Of a DNA stretch of 64,000 nt, positions 46,001-57,825 are shown piece by piece. The notes beneath the pieces were generated by a model. The model worked only from the letters and a program-made list of their open reading frames with translations. It searched no databases and was not told the origin of the DNA. A program made the position numbers and the translations under genes. This DNA comes from Deuterostichococcus epilithicus. Its lineage: Eukaryota > Chlorophyta > Trebouxiophyceae > Prasiolales > Stichococcaceae. The stretch spans positions 1,537,175 to 1,601,174 of the forward strand of contig JAVTLE010000017.1 in NCBI GenBank assembly GCA_033439295.1. Reading direction: 5' to 3'. How positions within the stretch are numbered: the first letter of the stretch is position 1; every line of letters begins with the position of its first letter.

Positions 46001-48549
46001 GGGCTACCCCAATGTCGGCAAGTCGTCTGTGATCAACACGCTGCGCACCAAGAAGGTGCGCGAGACTTGTTTGTGTCGGTCTGCTGGCTCAGGCCGGCTG
46101 CCGCAGCTGCCTGGACGCTTGAGAAGCAACTCTGTCATGTTTGTAGCATGGCCTGGCGATGGTTTTGTGATGTTTGTAGCATGGCCTTGGCGATACAGCG
46201 CCACTGCTGAGGCGCTGCGCTCCTCGTCTGCCAGACTCTGGTCCCGTGCTGGGGGAGCATGTGCATGGCGCATCATAGCTCCCTGCTCGGCGCCGCCGGC
46301 CTGAGCCTCTGACAACCCTCAGCTTGCCTGTACACCAGCAGCAACCCATGCGATTGGTCAACGCGTGCAGGTGTGCAACGTGGCGCCCATCCCGGGAGAG
46401 ACGAAGGTGTGGCAGTACATCACGCTCATGAAGCGCATCTTCCTGATAGACTGCCCGGGCGTCGTGCACGCCGGCCAGGCAGACTCCGACACCGAGCTGG
46501 TCCTCAAGGGCGTCGTGCGCGTAGAAAACCTGGTGCGCACTTGCTCTTGCAAGTGCCGATGCGCATTGTACGTCTGTGGATCTCATGCATGCTGCCGGGC
46601 CGTCTTTGCTTCACAGTGGCGGGGCCGCCAGCGCGCCAGCAGCTCAACCTGACAAAGGGGATGCCACAGATCTTGTTTTGTCAAACATGCAACTGCGGCG
46701 GAGCCTGAGGATGTGGCCGAGTTCTCCTAGAGAAGCGATCTTGCGTGTGCACCTGCAGGAGGACGCCACAGAACACATTGATGCCGTCCTGCAGCGCGTC
46801 AAGCCCGAGTACCTGGTGCGCCCTCTGGTGGCCCTCGCTTGCTTTTGCTGCACCTGCTTGCGGGCTGTGCAGTCATCTTCGGCCCGGCTGCAGGTTGACT
46901 TGGCATGTCTGCCTGCTGCGTCGTCAGAGGGCCTGTTGCAGCATGCGCCATGTCAGCTGGCGCCCCTGGGGCTGCTCACAGGCGCGCATGCGGGACGGCT
47001 GGGGCAAGACATCCAGCACGTCCTCCTCTGACATCTGTTGCCTTGCGCCGCCTGCAGCGCCGGGCGTACAAGATCCAGAGCTGGACGGACACAGAGGATT
47101 TCCTCGCGCAGCTGGCGCGCGCCGGCGGGCGGCTGCTGCGGGGCGGCGAGCCCGACGCCAATACCGCCGCCAAGATGGTGCTGTATGACTGGCAGCGCGG
47201 CAAGATCCCGTACTTTGCCACGCCGCTGGGGCACACGGACGAGGCGCCCGGCGCGGCGCCCGCCGCGCAGCCGGCGGAGGCAGACGCCGCCGCTGAGCAG
47301 GCGAGTTTGTTTGCTCTGAATTTAACACATGTTGGAGCTCCGCTAGGAGCTCAGTGCTTCTCGTGATGCGAGGTGGACTCAACCCGGCATTCTACCATGG
47401 CAGTGCTTGTGCGAGCGCAGCACGCAGCCTGCTGGAAGTTGGGGCAGGGAGTGACGACAGTTTTCACAGATTCCTCGTTGAAGCCATAGCTGCCTGCCTT
47501 CGGGCGCGCAGATTGCTGATACCCTGTGCCCGACCCTGTCCTCTGCACTGCGGCGCATTGCCAGCGCTCCCAGACTTCCGGATGGATTGCCAAGACCAGA
47601 AGCGCAGCCGAGACAAGCAGCCTGCATGCGCAGCCTGCATGCGCTCTGAGTGACTGGTGCTGAGACAACAACAAAGGCCCTCAATACCCTGCGTCTTGGC
47701 TGTGCTGCAGGGCGGCTCGGGGCCGGAGCCCTCCGCGAAGGACCTGGAGGCGGCTGCAGCGATGGCGGCCGGCGCCGCGGCCGCCAATGCGCGCCAGCAG
47801 CGCAAGGCCATCCCCGTGCAGGGCGACTTCTTCATGCCGGGCGACGAGGCCGGCGCCGGCGCCGCTGCGGCCCAGGTGCGCTTGCTGCGGCAGCAGGTCA
47901 CGCTGTCGGTGCTCTTCAAAGTCGCGGCAAGCTGCAGATGACGCTGCTGAGCAACGGGCAGTTTCAGGCACTGGCATCAGGCCTGGATCGGCGGCAAGGT
48001 TGCACGAATGTGTACCTGAGTTTTGCACCCTGTGCTTTACTGCATCGCCCGCAGCAGCCTAGAGCAGCGGTGCCCGCCATCACGACACTTCTCTTTGCTG
48101 ATGTGTGTCAAACACATTTTTATGATGTGTTGTGCGCAGGACGTGGAGCGCGTCAGCGACGTGTCCGGCAGCGGCAGCGACTCCGAGGACGAGGACGAGG
48201 ACGCGGCGGCGGGCGCGAGCGCCGTCAGCGATGATGATGAGGATGCCGGCAGCGCCTCGGACGATGACGACGACGAGGCCTCGCTAAAGTCGGGCGACAT
48301 CGACAGCGGTGCCGAGAGCGACGGCTACGGCGATCAGGGGCTCAGCTGGGAGGCGGTGCTGGCCTCGGTGCAACAGCCGGGCGGCGAGGCGGCCGTGCCG
48401 GTGCCGCCGCTGCGGCGCCGGCAGCAGCGGAGGCAGCGGCCGGCGAGCCTGTGGCGGCGGCGGTGCCACTGCGCCTCAAGGGCAGGAAGAAGCCCGGGCG
48501 GTACCGCAGCGGCAAGCTGCGCCAGAAGAGCGGCAAGCGCAAGCGGTAG
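43076..48549 (+). CDS. NUG2: NOG2/NUG2 (GNL2) nucleolar GTPase for 60S ribosome assembly
   Basis: Circularly permuted GTPase that licenses late pre-60S particles for nuclear export. Exons: 43076-43183, 43319-43384, 43505-43624, 43925-44148, 44623-44779, 45133-45243, 45496-45618, 45954-46055, 46371-46532, 46759-46815, 47058-47300, 47711-47875, 48140-48549. Signatures: [68 protein letters not shown] (G4 before G1, as in the permuted YlqF/YawG family), [19 protein letters not shown] (P-loop), and [11 protein letters not shown] (G3). The C-terminus is acidic ([13 protein letters not shown]) and ends in a basic tail, [11 protein letters not shown]. The intron after 47300 starts with GC. The acidic part and the basic tail lie in different frames, with the break near 48400, so an indel or unrecognised short intron is present there. 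Confidence 0.96.
45007..45160 (+). repeat. Decayed copy of the start of NOG2 exon 6, 124 bp upstream
   Basis: CAGGTCATCGACCCATTGGG at 45007 followed by CACGCGC reads VIDPLGTR. It copies the exon start at 45130, which reads [11 protein letters not shown] with the same CAG|GT junction. The upstream copy lies in the intron and is missing three codons. Confidence 0.7.
46137..46196 (+). repeat. Short direct repeat in a NOG2 intron
   Basis: ATGTTTGTAGCATGGCCT followed by GGCGAT occurs twice, at about 46138 and 46171, 33 bases apart, inside the intron between NOG2 exons 8 and 9. It has no coding role. Confidence 0.7.
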
Positions 48550-48770
48550 ACATGCTGGCGCTCTTCATTGAACCGGCAGCACGTTCTGTTGGAGTCCGAT
48601 TTCCTCTGGAGGCATGCTCCCGCCTGTGTCAGGTTCGGGAGGCAGCAGTCCTGTTCGAAGGGTCGCTCATGTCTTTACATGATTGTAAGCTGTACGAGCC
48701 TCGGTCCTGATTTTCAGACAGACTTCGACAACTTCTCCCGAGCCAACGCAGAGTTCCAGGGTCACCCAGA

Positions 48771-50058
48771 TCAAACAAAATTTGCTGCAGGTCCACACAA
48801 GAAGGCCTTGCTGTTGACCATGCGCGGTGGGTGCAACATGTCGCGCGACCGCTTCACGCGAGTGTCGTCCATCAGCTGACCGCGCCGGAATGCCACAGCC
48901 GCATCTGCAGCCAGCATCCAGCGGATGAGACTGACTGCACTGCTCACGTAGCTGATTCACTGCTGATATGAAACTTTCCGATGCGGCGGTGGTGTGAGGG
49001 CGGGGACCTGTAAGATTCGTTTCTTGAGCCAACGAACTCTGAGCCAGCTGTACTGGTGGGAATGGCTCAAGGGCTTGATGGAAGTGAAAGCCGCTGATCA
49101 CTTTGATGCCTCACCTGAAGCCGGCAGCCGCTGGTGCGGGTCGAGCACCCTCACGCTGACTGGCCCCACCAGCCGCTCCGTGGCTTGCCTTTTCGTGATG
49201 ATTGGTTTACCTTTGTGCTTTTGCTTGTCGCCAGTGCCACCTGGCTCGGCGGCAGGCTGCGCGGCTGCCGCTTCTCTGCAGCGAGCCAGATACACGACTC
49301 ACAACGGTCTCGAATGGTCACATCACCCCTTTGTCACCATGACAACCTACGCAGCATTGGAGGCTGCAGCAGGATGACACGGGATTCCATACGGCGTAGC
49401 TGCAGTCCAGACGAGGGTGCGCAAGCAGCACCTCTGGCGCCGCAGCAGCTCTGCGACCACCTCGTCCGGCAGGCGGTCCTCGCCACCGCCGTCTGTGGCA
49501 GATGGTGCCCTGCCGCTCTGCGCCTGGCCTGGCGCGTCCGCAGCCACCACGCCTGCAGCTGCATCGGCGGCTTCTGGCTCTTCCAGGCGCGCCGTGTCCT
49601 CCTGCACCGGCTGCACTTGCTCTGCTGCCTCAGCCGCCGGCTGCGCACGGGAACGCCGAGCTGCCTTGGACCTGGCTCCCGCCGCCTCGACAGCTTCCCG
49701 CACGTCCCGCCGCTGGCGCTGCACTTCTGCCTGCAGGAGCGGCCAGGAATGTCAGGCAGCAGAGTGATGCAGCCTGAGACGTTCCACAGAGGTCAGTTTG
49801 CTGCGCGCAACATGCGCCGCATCGCCAGATGCGTGGTCTGATGCTGGAGACCCGGTGGTCAGACAGTACTTGCAGTGTAGTTGAAGCCTTTGAAACTTGT
49901 CGCAACGCTTCTGCATGCCTCGGACCGCGCCTCACCCTGCTTTGCTCAAGCCCAACTTCCTCCGGAGCATCAGAGTCGGACTCATCTTGCAGAGGCAGAT
50001 CCGGCTGGAGCGCCTCTGGCTCTGTCTGCTGCTCCTTGCTCCTGCGCGTTCGCGCCAT
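48771..50058 (-). CDS. Probable nucleolar UTP16/BUD21-like protein
   Basis: The minus-strand ATG at 50058 starts MARTRRSKEQQTEPEALQPD, then an acidic DESDSDAPEEVGLEQSK. A basic, Ala/Arg-rich helical exon follows (EVQRQRRDVREAVEAAGARS, 49500-49735), then KQKHKGK with ATERLVGPVSVRVLD (49120-49240), and a last exon 48771-48875 ending in RSRDMLHPPRMVNSKAF and GPAANFV. The pattern of an acidic 'APEEV' block, a Lys/Arg-rich helix, a 'GPVxVxVLD' segment and a short basic C-terminus matches the small UTP16/BUD21 family of U3-processome proteins as I remember it. Not every junction closes in phase, so this is a tentative call. It lies tail to tail with NOG2, another ribosome-biogenesis gene. Confidence 0.5.
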
Positions 50059-50613
50059 GCCCGTTGTGTTGACGGGCCGTCTGCAGAGGCCGCCAAGTTG
50101 GGTCCCGTCCGGCAGGTGCGTACGGGAGTTCTGTCCAAGCAATGGGCTGCAGCCGCTGCGGGGACAATCAATTTGATGTCTTTGTTATATGAGGATTCAC
50201 AGAGTTGCTGCAAGCGCAAAACGGCCTAGCGTCACGACTGTATACCCAAAAGACAAAGAAGACTTGCTATGACAAGCAAGGCGAAAACCCTGCCCGAACA
50301 CAGACCGCCGGCGGAAATAGCTGCGCGCAGCCAGGCGTGAGGCTCAGCTGGTGACAGCTACACGCGCTGCTCCAGTTGTGCGCGTGGCAGCATACTGCGT
50401 ATTGCTGTTCTCGCAGCTCGGCTGGCAGGCGTAGCGTTGGACAGCTGGCGTTGACCCGCTGTTAGGAGATCTGCCAGGGCCAATTTTTCGTGATATGTCA
50501 GGTGATGCACTTCGTCGGATCACTGCCGGCTTCCAATTCGTCTTCTGGAACTGGAGCTGGTGGCACCAGATCAACAGCAAGACTACCGAGCTTCAGAAGG
50601 CGCGCTCGCCATC
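50059..50613. other. Divergent intergenic region, about 555 nt
   Basis: Between the start of the UTP16-like gene (-) and the signal-peptide ATG at 50614 (+). Short open frames only. Promoters for both genes are expected here. Confidence 0.3.
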
Positions 50614-52490
50614 ATGGCAAAGCCTGGAGCCGCCACAGCGGTGCTGATAGCAGCCCTCGTCATGATGTGCATCGTGGGTGAGACCAGCTACTGTTCATTC
50701 AGATGCAGACAACTACTATCTCGCTGCACGCAGGTGAACAGCCGGCCCAAACGGTGCATTGCTAGATGCTGCTTTGCCTTGAATATCAGGATCGATGCAT
50801 CGTGATGTTGTGAGACTGCGCCGCATCAGCCGCCCACGAGGGCGACATTCACACCACTGATGGCACCGTCACTCAGGCTGGTTTGCGGCACCGTAGCAGC
50901 TTCAGCCGGGGGCCAGTCCTCTCAATAATGCTTCAAACGAAGCTGGCCATGCGCGGCGGCATGGGGTAGCCCAGTTGCTGTGGTGTTTTGCTCTGAATTC
51001 TGAAACTCGCGTAGACTGAACGAGGCGCTTGTGAATACCGCTACAGGGTCGTCCGGCGTCTCTGCTACTTGCGGCGGCTGTGGCGACCTCCCGATACATA
51101 ATGGTGTGTGGGCTGTTGCCACAGAGATCGCACCACATTACGAGGATTTATGTGTCGTACCATGCTGAATTGCCACCCCCTAGGAGGTACCTTTCACGCT
51201 GGTCACGGCAGGTCATGAAGCCCCTTGATGGCATGCTGACGAACCGGACAAAACTGCCACGCCTCATGCCTGACACTCGATATCCGCTTCTGCGCATGCC
51301 CAGGTCTGCCACCAGGCAGCTACAGGAGATCTTGCTGCGGTTGCGTTCTCCAGAGGACCACGCAACAGCCGCCCAACACGGTGTTTCTCAACTGCATGAT
51401 AGGATGCAGACGGACAGACTGCAGCTTCGCCGACACCCACACCAACATCCTGGTTGCTACAGACGGCTCGCCGATCAACAATTGTGGCGGTGATGCTGCC
51501 ATGCATGATCTGTTATGCATGAGTGCAAACCTGACAAACTTACGAGGACCACTGTGAAAACCAAATAGGCGTTTTGAGTGTGCACGATGCCTCATCAATG
51601 TATTCGCATCATTTGATGACATTCATCCTGTGTGCCAATTCGACTGTTGCTGCGTGGCGCAGGCGAACTGCGGCAAGGGGACTGCTGAGCAGCAAGACAG
51701 ATCCTCATTGAATCAAGTGGCCGTGCGCTTGTGCGCCCGCACCACTCATGCTTCAGTTGGTCAGATGATCGTCCACACGTATATGTATTGACGCTACAGC
51801 AGATTGTAGCATGTGTAAATTAGCCAGTTGTGCCACGCCAACCAGCGGCAGAAACTCAGAAGGGAAGCCATGTATGAAACAAGTTGGTACATCTGCTTGT
51901 GTATCACTGTACACTGCCCGCCGGCGCAACCAACAACTCCTGCTACAAGGTGGCCATGGTGCTGTGATGGCCGCCGACAACACAGCGTGAGCCTGGACAC
52001 CCTACACCCTACACACTCGCAGGCAACACCTCCGGTACATGTCTGGGCTGTGCGCAGAGCTCACCACAACTGCACAAGACTGGCTGGCAACCACGATGGG
52101 CGTCATGCACGCTATGCAACAAGCCCGGTCCGAGCTGGGGATTCAGCTGCCGGCCGTCACTCGCTCCTCGCGCCTTCTCTCACTTGTGCTTCTCACGCCG
52201 CTTCCTCGGCATGCTCTTGCCCATTGCCTGCGAGTGGGTCTCGGTTTCCTCGTTTCAGGCTGGCTGCTGTGCAGACCCTGCTGTGTGTCGCCGCCCCGCA
52301 GGCGCCCGGCAAGCATCCCGCGGCTGCCGCGGCCTCCGAGGCCGCGCCGGCGCCGCGCCGTCGCTACCCGCCCGGTCTGCCGGGGACGCCGGCCGCCCTG
52401 GCTCCACCACACACCAGATGAGACGAACAGGCCGGGCCCTCACATGTCGGTCGGCAATAGCATGCTCAGGTCAGCGCGGGGCTGCTGATG
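50614..52490 (+). CDS. Possible secreted protein gene, Cys-containing, many small exons
   Basis: Exon 50614-50677 encodes MAKPGAATAVLIAALVMMCI, a good signal peptide, and splices in phase to 50830, giving AAHEGDIHTTDGTVTQ after the likely cleavage site. Downstream stretches read like exons of an extracellular Cys-bearing protein: NTVFLNCMIGCRRTDCSFAD then THTNILVATDGSPINNCGG (51365-51500), ANCGKGTAEQQ (51660) and GNTSGTCLGCAQSSPQ (52022). A Pro/Ala-rich tail (52265-52421) may end it. I cannot build one continuous model and recognise no family. The signal peptide exon is the best-supported part. Confidence 0.35.
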
Positions 52491-52779
52491 GGTCTTGCCC
52501 CCGGCCAGCTGGGATGCCGCAAGTCGCCAGGGTTCATTGGCTGCATCCGTTTGAGTGGTCGGTTAAGTCGGAGCAACTGGGCGAAGAGCATGTCACATGC
52601 AGTGATGGAATCATCCAGGCTTGCGTGAAGACTTTCGATCAGCCTTCACTGTAGAGATCAAAGGACCTATAGAAAGCACTGCTGAGGTTGTCAAAAGTGC
52701 AGTTCCCTTGACAGGCATTGGCGCAAACGCCAATCCCTGAACACTCTGCTGCTACAGGAGAGCGCCCCGGTGCCTGTCG

Positions 52780-54898
52780 CCAGCATGCTTCCATGGGCTG
52801 TGCAGCATACTTGGCCCGCCATTCCAGCGGCTACCCCGCGATGTCGGGCGGCTTTCCGACTGCCAGCGGCGCGCCACCACTCGGCAGCTGGCCGCCGGCG
52901 GGCGGATCCTTCGGGATGACCCTCTCCTCGCAGGTGAGACCTTGTCCAGAAATGTGGTCAGCTGCAAGAGTCGAACCAATGCAGTGCCCTCGGGTGTCTG
53001 ACTTCCTGGCACCCAACGTCTGCCGGACATGTGCTTGTTCATGACTTTGTTGCTTGCCGCCCTGGCGAGTGCGCTGACCTGGAATAAGCACTTGCGAGGA
53101 TGGCATCTCATGCGCAGCTGCTTCGGACAGTGGACTGCCCTATGAGCGAGCTGCAAATGGGTCAGCCGCAGCTGCAGTGCATGCCCGATGCAAGCGGGGC
53201 GCAGTCGCGGCCTTCCAAGGCTCAACCGCCAGTACCCTTGACAAGGGCGGAGACGCCTGCATTGTTTCGACCGGCTGTAGATGGGCAGTGACGATGTGTC
53301 GTCGGAGCCGGGGGAGGGCGGCGTGGTGCTGCCAGATGAGATTCGGTGGATTGCTTGTCGGAGCTTTCCTGCAGAGTCTGCACTTCGAACATCCAATCAA
53401 CTGTGTTGCTTGCATTGATCGCAGCTGGCAAGCGGCAAGGGGTCGGAGGATGAGGACGATGGCAACACGACACCGCCTGGAGGCGAGAGAAACCGCACTC
53501 GCTGCGCCGCACTGCACCGCATGGCCGCAGAGCATCAACATGGATGCGCAGAAGCGCTACCGGTGGGAACTGACAGGTCACATGAAGTCATTCCCCAAAG
53601 AACCCTGTCCTGCAGTGGCGGCGCCCGCTCAATGTACCAACGTCGTGACAAAGGGTCGCAGAAGCGTGTGCGACATGCATCTGCCGGCATCCTGCTGGTG
53701 ACAACATCTCGGACGGCTGGCATCTGTGTCCGCCATGTGGTCTTGAGAGTCGCGTGGGCCACATGGCAGCCTGCGGAGCGCCTGTTCTCAACGTTCCTCC
53801 GTTGTTGGCTTGCCAGGGAGCACAAGCGGGAGCAGGGTCCTGCTCTGGAGGCGTGGGTCAGCCAGATGGATGCACAGCTGCGGCGAGTTGGCGGCATGTA
53901 CCGCCCAGAACGAGTGAAGACCTCTCCTCGGGTGGAGCATCATACTGTGTGCGAACCACAGATGCAGTTGCACAAATAGCTGCGGCAGTCGATGCCTCTA
54001 CATGGCAAGACGGTGCTAGCGGCGCAGTATGAGTGTGATATCCATGCATGAAACACCGCGGCGTCGAATTGGGCACGAGCGTGGCATTACACAGGAGATA
54101 CATACAAACGAGCTTCGGGAGGAGCTTGCTGCTGGGTATGGCCCTCTGGCTTGCGCTCGCCTGCAGGTTTGTCACGTTAATGATCTGTGAGTCGATCCGG
54201 ACTGTGATTGCTGCAGAGGGAGCTGTCAGCTGCGCGGCGTCGTGGCTGGGCAGGACGGCGACATCACAAGTCTTCAAACGGAGGCAGACAGGCTACTGAC
54301 AGCCATCACCGCGGCGATCCCGCGCCACACCTGCAGGCATGATTCCTGATGATCTCGCAGGGTTTCCTCTGTACAGAGTGATCAACTATACAGGATCCAA
54401 GCTCTGCGCGCGCACTGAGGCGGACCAGGTGGTGTCTGAATTTCGTCGCGATCTGCTGAGCGCGATTGCATTCAGCCAAGATTCTAACACACCGCGAGGC
54501 AGCCAGCTCGAAGCGCCAGGTGCAACAACACATGACACAGATGTGTGTGATGGCCTGGCGAAAAAAACAGACATCGTCTGCCCGCTGCACACATCCTGCA
54601 TCTCCATCCCGTCTGTTGCACCCTCGTGTTTCCTGCTGCAGCAACCAAGCCTCCTCTGCGCGCACAGGCGGTGCTCGCCAGCAAGGAGGCGGCACTGGCG
54701 CGGCGGGGCGCCTCAGCTGGCGATGCCCCCCCATCGCAGGCGGCGCGGCTGTCGGCGCTGGCTGCGGAGAACGCGGAGCTGCATGTATGCGATGCTGCGC
54801 GGGGCCGGCGTCGGCGGCGACCGCGTTGCATAGCGCAGGCTCACCTCCTGCACGGCCTGCTGTCAGGCTTGGGCAGCCCACGCACCGCACCGCGTTAG
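52780..54898 (+). CDS. Possible acidic/coiled-coil protein gene, unrecognised
   Basis: Several plus-strand stretches flanked by good splice sites look coding: a Gly/Pro/Ser exon (PAMSGGFPTASGAPPLGSWP, to 52933), an acidic exon MGSDDVSSEPGEGGVVLPDE (from 53281), SGKGSEDEDDGNTTPPGGER (from 53437), HTNELREELAAGYGPLACAR (54100-54165), SLQTEADRLLTAITAAIPR (54272-54330) and SKEAALARRGASAG with ARLSALAAENAELH (54665-54785). The last three would form a coiled coil. I cannot confirm one transcript, and no family is recognised. Confidence 0.35.
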
Positions 54899-57109
54899 CC
54901 ATTCACTTTCTGAAGTGAATTCGACATGGAAACCTGTGTGAGTACGGTGGCGGATACGTTGGCGGTTTTGGAAGTGGCGCGTAGTTGACGAAATCCCCAA
55001 ATGTTAGCGGCAAAACATAGAAGCTGCAAGTCATGCTGCCCTGGGGCCAGTAGGCGCTGCGGTCACGCTGGTGCTCGAGCCATAGAACGCAGTTGCCGGC
55101 GGCCGCAGCATGCAATGACGCTCGGATGTGCCTGGACTCACACCACTTCTAAAATGTCATCCGGGTACGTTTCAGCATTCTTACAGAACCTTCATTCTGC
55201 AAATCAGTTGGCACACTTCTGCTGTCAGTGGCATGCGCCCCGGTCCACCCCGCACTTGCGACTATGGCACGCCCTGTCCATTGCCTGCCTCATTTGAGGC
55301 GGTGCAACCACCGCGAACATTGCCTCCGCCGCTGCATCCGCCTCCGCCACAACCATCGGCATTGCCTCACACACTTGAGGGTCCGACCCTGCCACCGCCG
55401 CCGCCCGCCCTGCCGCACAGCAGCCGCCACAATGTTGACACCAAATGAGCGGCTAGCATCGCTGCGGTCCTCCCGGGTGCCGCCCGTGCGACCCTGCCAC
55501 CTGCGCAGGATATGGAGAAACTGCAAGTTGAGGGTGGTCAACTGGAAATATCGAATATGTATCCGCATTGTAGCCCGACGGGCTCCAGGAGGATGCACAC
55601 ATGGCACATGACAAGTGTATCTGGCAAAGCGCATCAATAGCGTGGCGGCTTGGGGGAGATGTGTGACACAGCTGTTGACGAGCTGGCCACAAGTCGCCTG
55701 AAGATTTGGGCAGGAAGACCATGCGCGCCGTGAGAGATGGCAGGCCTGTTTTGTGACAGGCGACCCTGCTGGTCAGCACGGACCCGCAGCTGCAGGCGGT
55801 GCGATATTCATGATTCGTGCACTGCCTCGGGTCGCCCAACCGACCGCGCGGCCGCTGTGCCGGCGGCTGCATCGCTCTGGCTGTCCGCTGCGGGCTTCTG
55901 CGGGGCTGCGACCGCGGCCAGCACCTGGCGCCGGCGCTTCTGCGCCGCACCAGCCGCTGACCTCTCGTCGCAGTGGGCGCCGCAGGAGTCCTCCCTCACA
56001 GGGGTAACCTCTGCAGGTGCCGGATGTAGTTGCTCCTCAGCTGCAGCGCGCAGAGCGGACCTACAGTATATACGGGGATGGGGGACAGACACGTGATGCT
56101 GAGACACAGTATATTTCTGCGCCAAGGCTGTGCCTCATAGCAGTGCGGCTTTGGGAGGCTCCCACACGAGACAGGCCGACTCTTGTCACGAGCCCTTGGA
56201 CGTCAGGGACAGGGATGAGGCTCAGCGTCTCAGTGATGCGGGCAGTCAGACACCCGACAGAGGCACCAGACAGGCTGTCACACCGCGGGCCTCTCACCCT
56301 GTCGGAGGTTGTGCCGCTGCTGCGGGGGCATGCAACCCCTCCAGCAGGCAGCGCGCTTCTCCGCCACCCCGCACACCTGCTGCTCTGCTGCCGTCGCTGC
56401 GGCCTCCCCAGGTCCGCGGCTGAGACTCCGGGGCTGCTGCCTCCTGACGTTGCGCATGCTGCAGCTGTGGCATCGTGGCGGTGACCGCCGCGGCCGTTGC
56501 AGCTGCCGCTGGTGTCGCACTGCGCCTGCTTGCGGTCCGGCATAACAGATCGGATCCGGTCCGCCTCGCGGCACGAGCAGGCCTGCGGTGTATCAACCGC
56601 TTGGGGCAGCTTACCTCCTGGTGCATGCAGCATGAAGCCTGATGGCAAACTTCCTGCCGCCAATGACAACGCTGCAGTGTGGTTGCCATCAACCTTGGTT
56701 TGGCCATGCAACCTGGGTGGCGACTGCCGGCGCCGCTGAAGCTGCTCTCGCCGCCGCCGCCACTGCCACCGCGGCGGTATCACGGCGCTGCCGGGCTCAT
56801 ACCCCGGCCTGCTGCCATGCGGTTGCTCGCGCCAGCAGCCGCCGCTGCGCCTGGCTGGCAAGTTGCGGCAAGCGGCTTGGCAGTGCCGTAGTTGCATCTG
56901 CCGAGCCGCCGGTGCTTGCTACGGCTTACATACGTACGATGTGCGATGACCGCTGACGAAGGTCCCGGCGCAGTCCTCGCAGCCCGATGTGGAGTGCTGT
57001 GAGTCGTCCGCCATCTGGACTTGGCCAGGCGACTGGCTTTGCGGTATCACATCACCGTGGTCAGGTGTGTGCCTTTCTCTGAGCGTTGTGAATTGATCAG
57101 GGTGGCGGT
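54899..57109. other. Poorly resolved 2.2-kb region with low-complexity frames
   Basis: On the plus strand 55290-55445 reads as a proline-rich segment (TLPPPLHPPPPQPSALPH and more). On the minus strand 55808-56125 is a basic, Ala-rich frame (SAAGAAQKRRRQVLAAVAAP...) with a stop at 55808, and further Gln/Ala/Arg-rich frames continue to 56900. Runs of alanine and proline codons at 56740-56880 open frames on both strands. I see no recognisable domain, RNA gene or transposon. This may be a decayed or fast-evolving gene approaching the subtelomere. Confidence 0.3.
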
Positions 57110-57568
57110 ATGTGGCGTCCCAGCTTGCTGCAAGGTGGCCAGACTTATGTCATGTTCAGCACCGCTTCAGAGGGCGATCCAGCGGCTTCGGCATTGCTGA
57201 CCGCATACGCACGCTCTGCAGTACCTTATGGTGTGCGGGGTGTTTGTCTGGCATGCATGCTTTGCAACGTCTCCGTGGGTTGCACACGTGTGCGGATCTC
57301 AACTGCATCTCCCCTTCACGAGATCCCGGCCAGGCCTGCCCAAGCACGTCAAGACGCAGCTGCGAGCTCCTCGTTGCACCTTCAGTGTGCTCTTGCAACA
57401 TACACGACCCTTGTCGAGCGCCTCAATCGGCTGCAGTCTGCACGCTCCGGGATATGTGCCGCCCGGAAGGCCCTCGAGGGCATCACTGTACGCACTGCTG
57501 CTGACGCTTCGGGTTGTACGCAAACAATATCGCTGACAGGGGTTGGTCACAGCAAGGTGCTTCCCTGA
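57110..57568 (+). CDS. Unrecognised ORF just upstream of the TIR-NLR gene
   Basis: A 152-codon uninterrupted frame starts MWRPSLLQGGQTYVMFSTAS and includes ASALLTAYARSAVPYG. It could be a separate short gene, an upstream exon of the NLR gene, or a chance frame. A second frame at 57514-57801 (LLTTAASTGWAAAAFASGRA) lies between it and the NLR start. Nothing diagnostic is seen. Confidence 0.2.
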   Translation: MWRPSLLQGGQTYVMFSTASEGDPAASALLTAYARSAVPYGVRGVCLACMLCNVSVGCTRVRISTASPLHEIPARPAQARQDAAASSSLHLQCALATYTTLVERLNRLQSARSGICAARKALEGITVRTAADASGCTQTISLTGVGHSKVLP

Positions 57569-57825
57569 CACGGACCCCTATGCTGTGTTCCACAGGCAAG
57601 CGCTCCATGTGTGCGCGCAATGTGCAAGGGCTGGCTGACACTGTCAGGATTTGGCCCTTGCAGCTGCTACTCACTACAGCGGCTAGCACGGGCTGGGCAG
57701 CTGCAGCATTTGCCAGCGGTCGTGCAGTGGCGCTCCTGCACGGAGAGGTGGATAGGGCAGAGGCAGCAGGACAATTTCGGTTTAGGTTGGCTCAGAAGTA
57801 GAGCACAGAGTAGACGCATAATAGT

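Noticed and set aside
56740-56880. Ala/Pro-rich frames open on both strands
   Set aside because: Caused by runs of GCC/GCG-type triplets; not evidence for a gene without splice or homology support.
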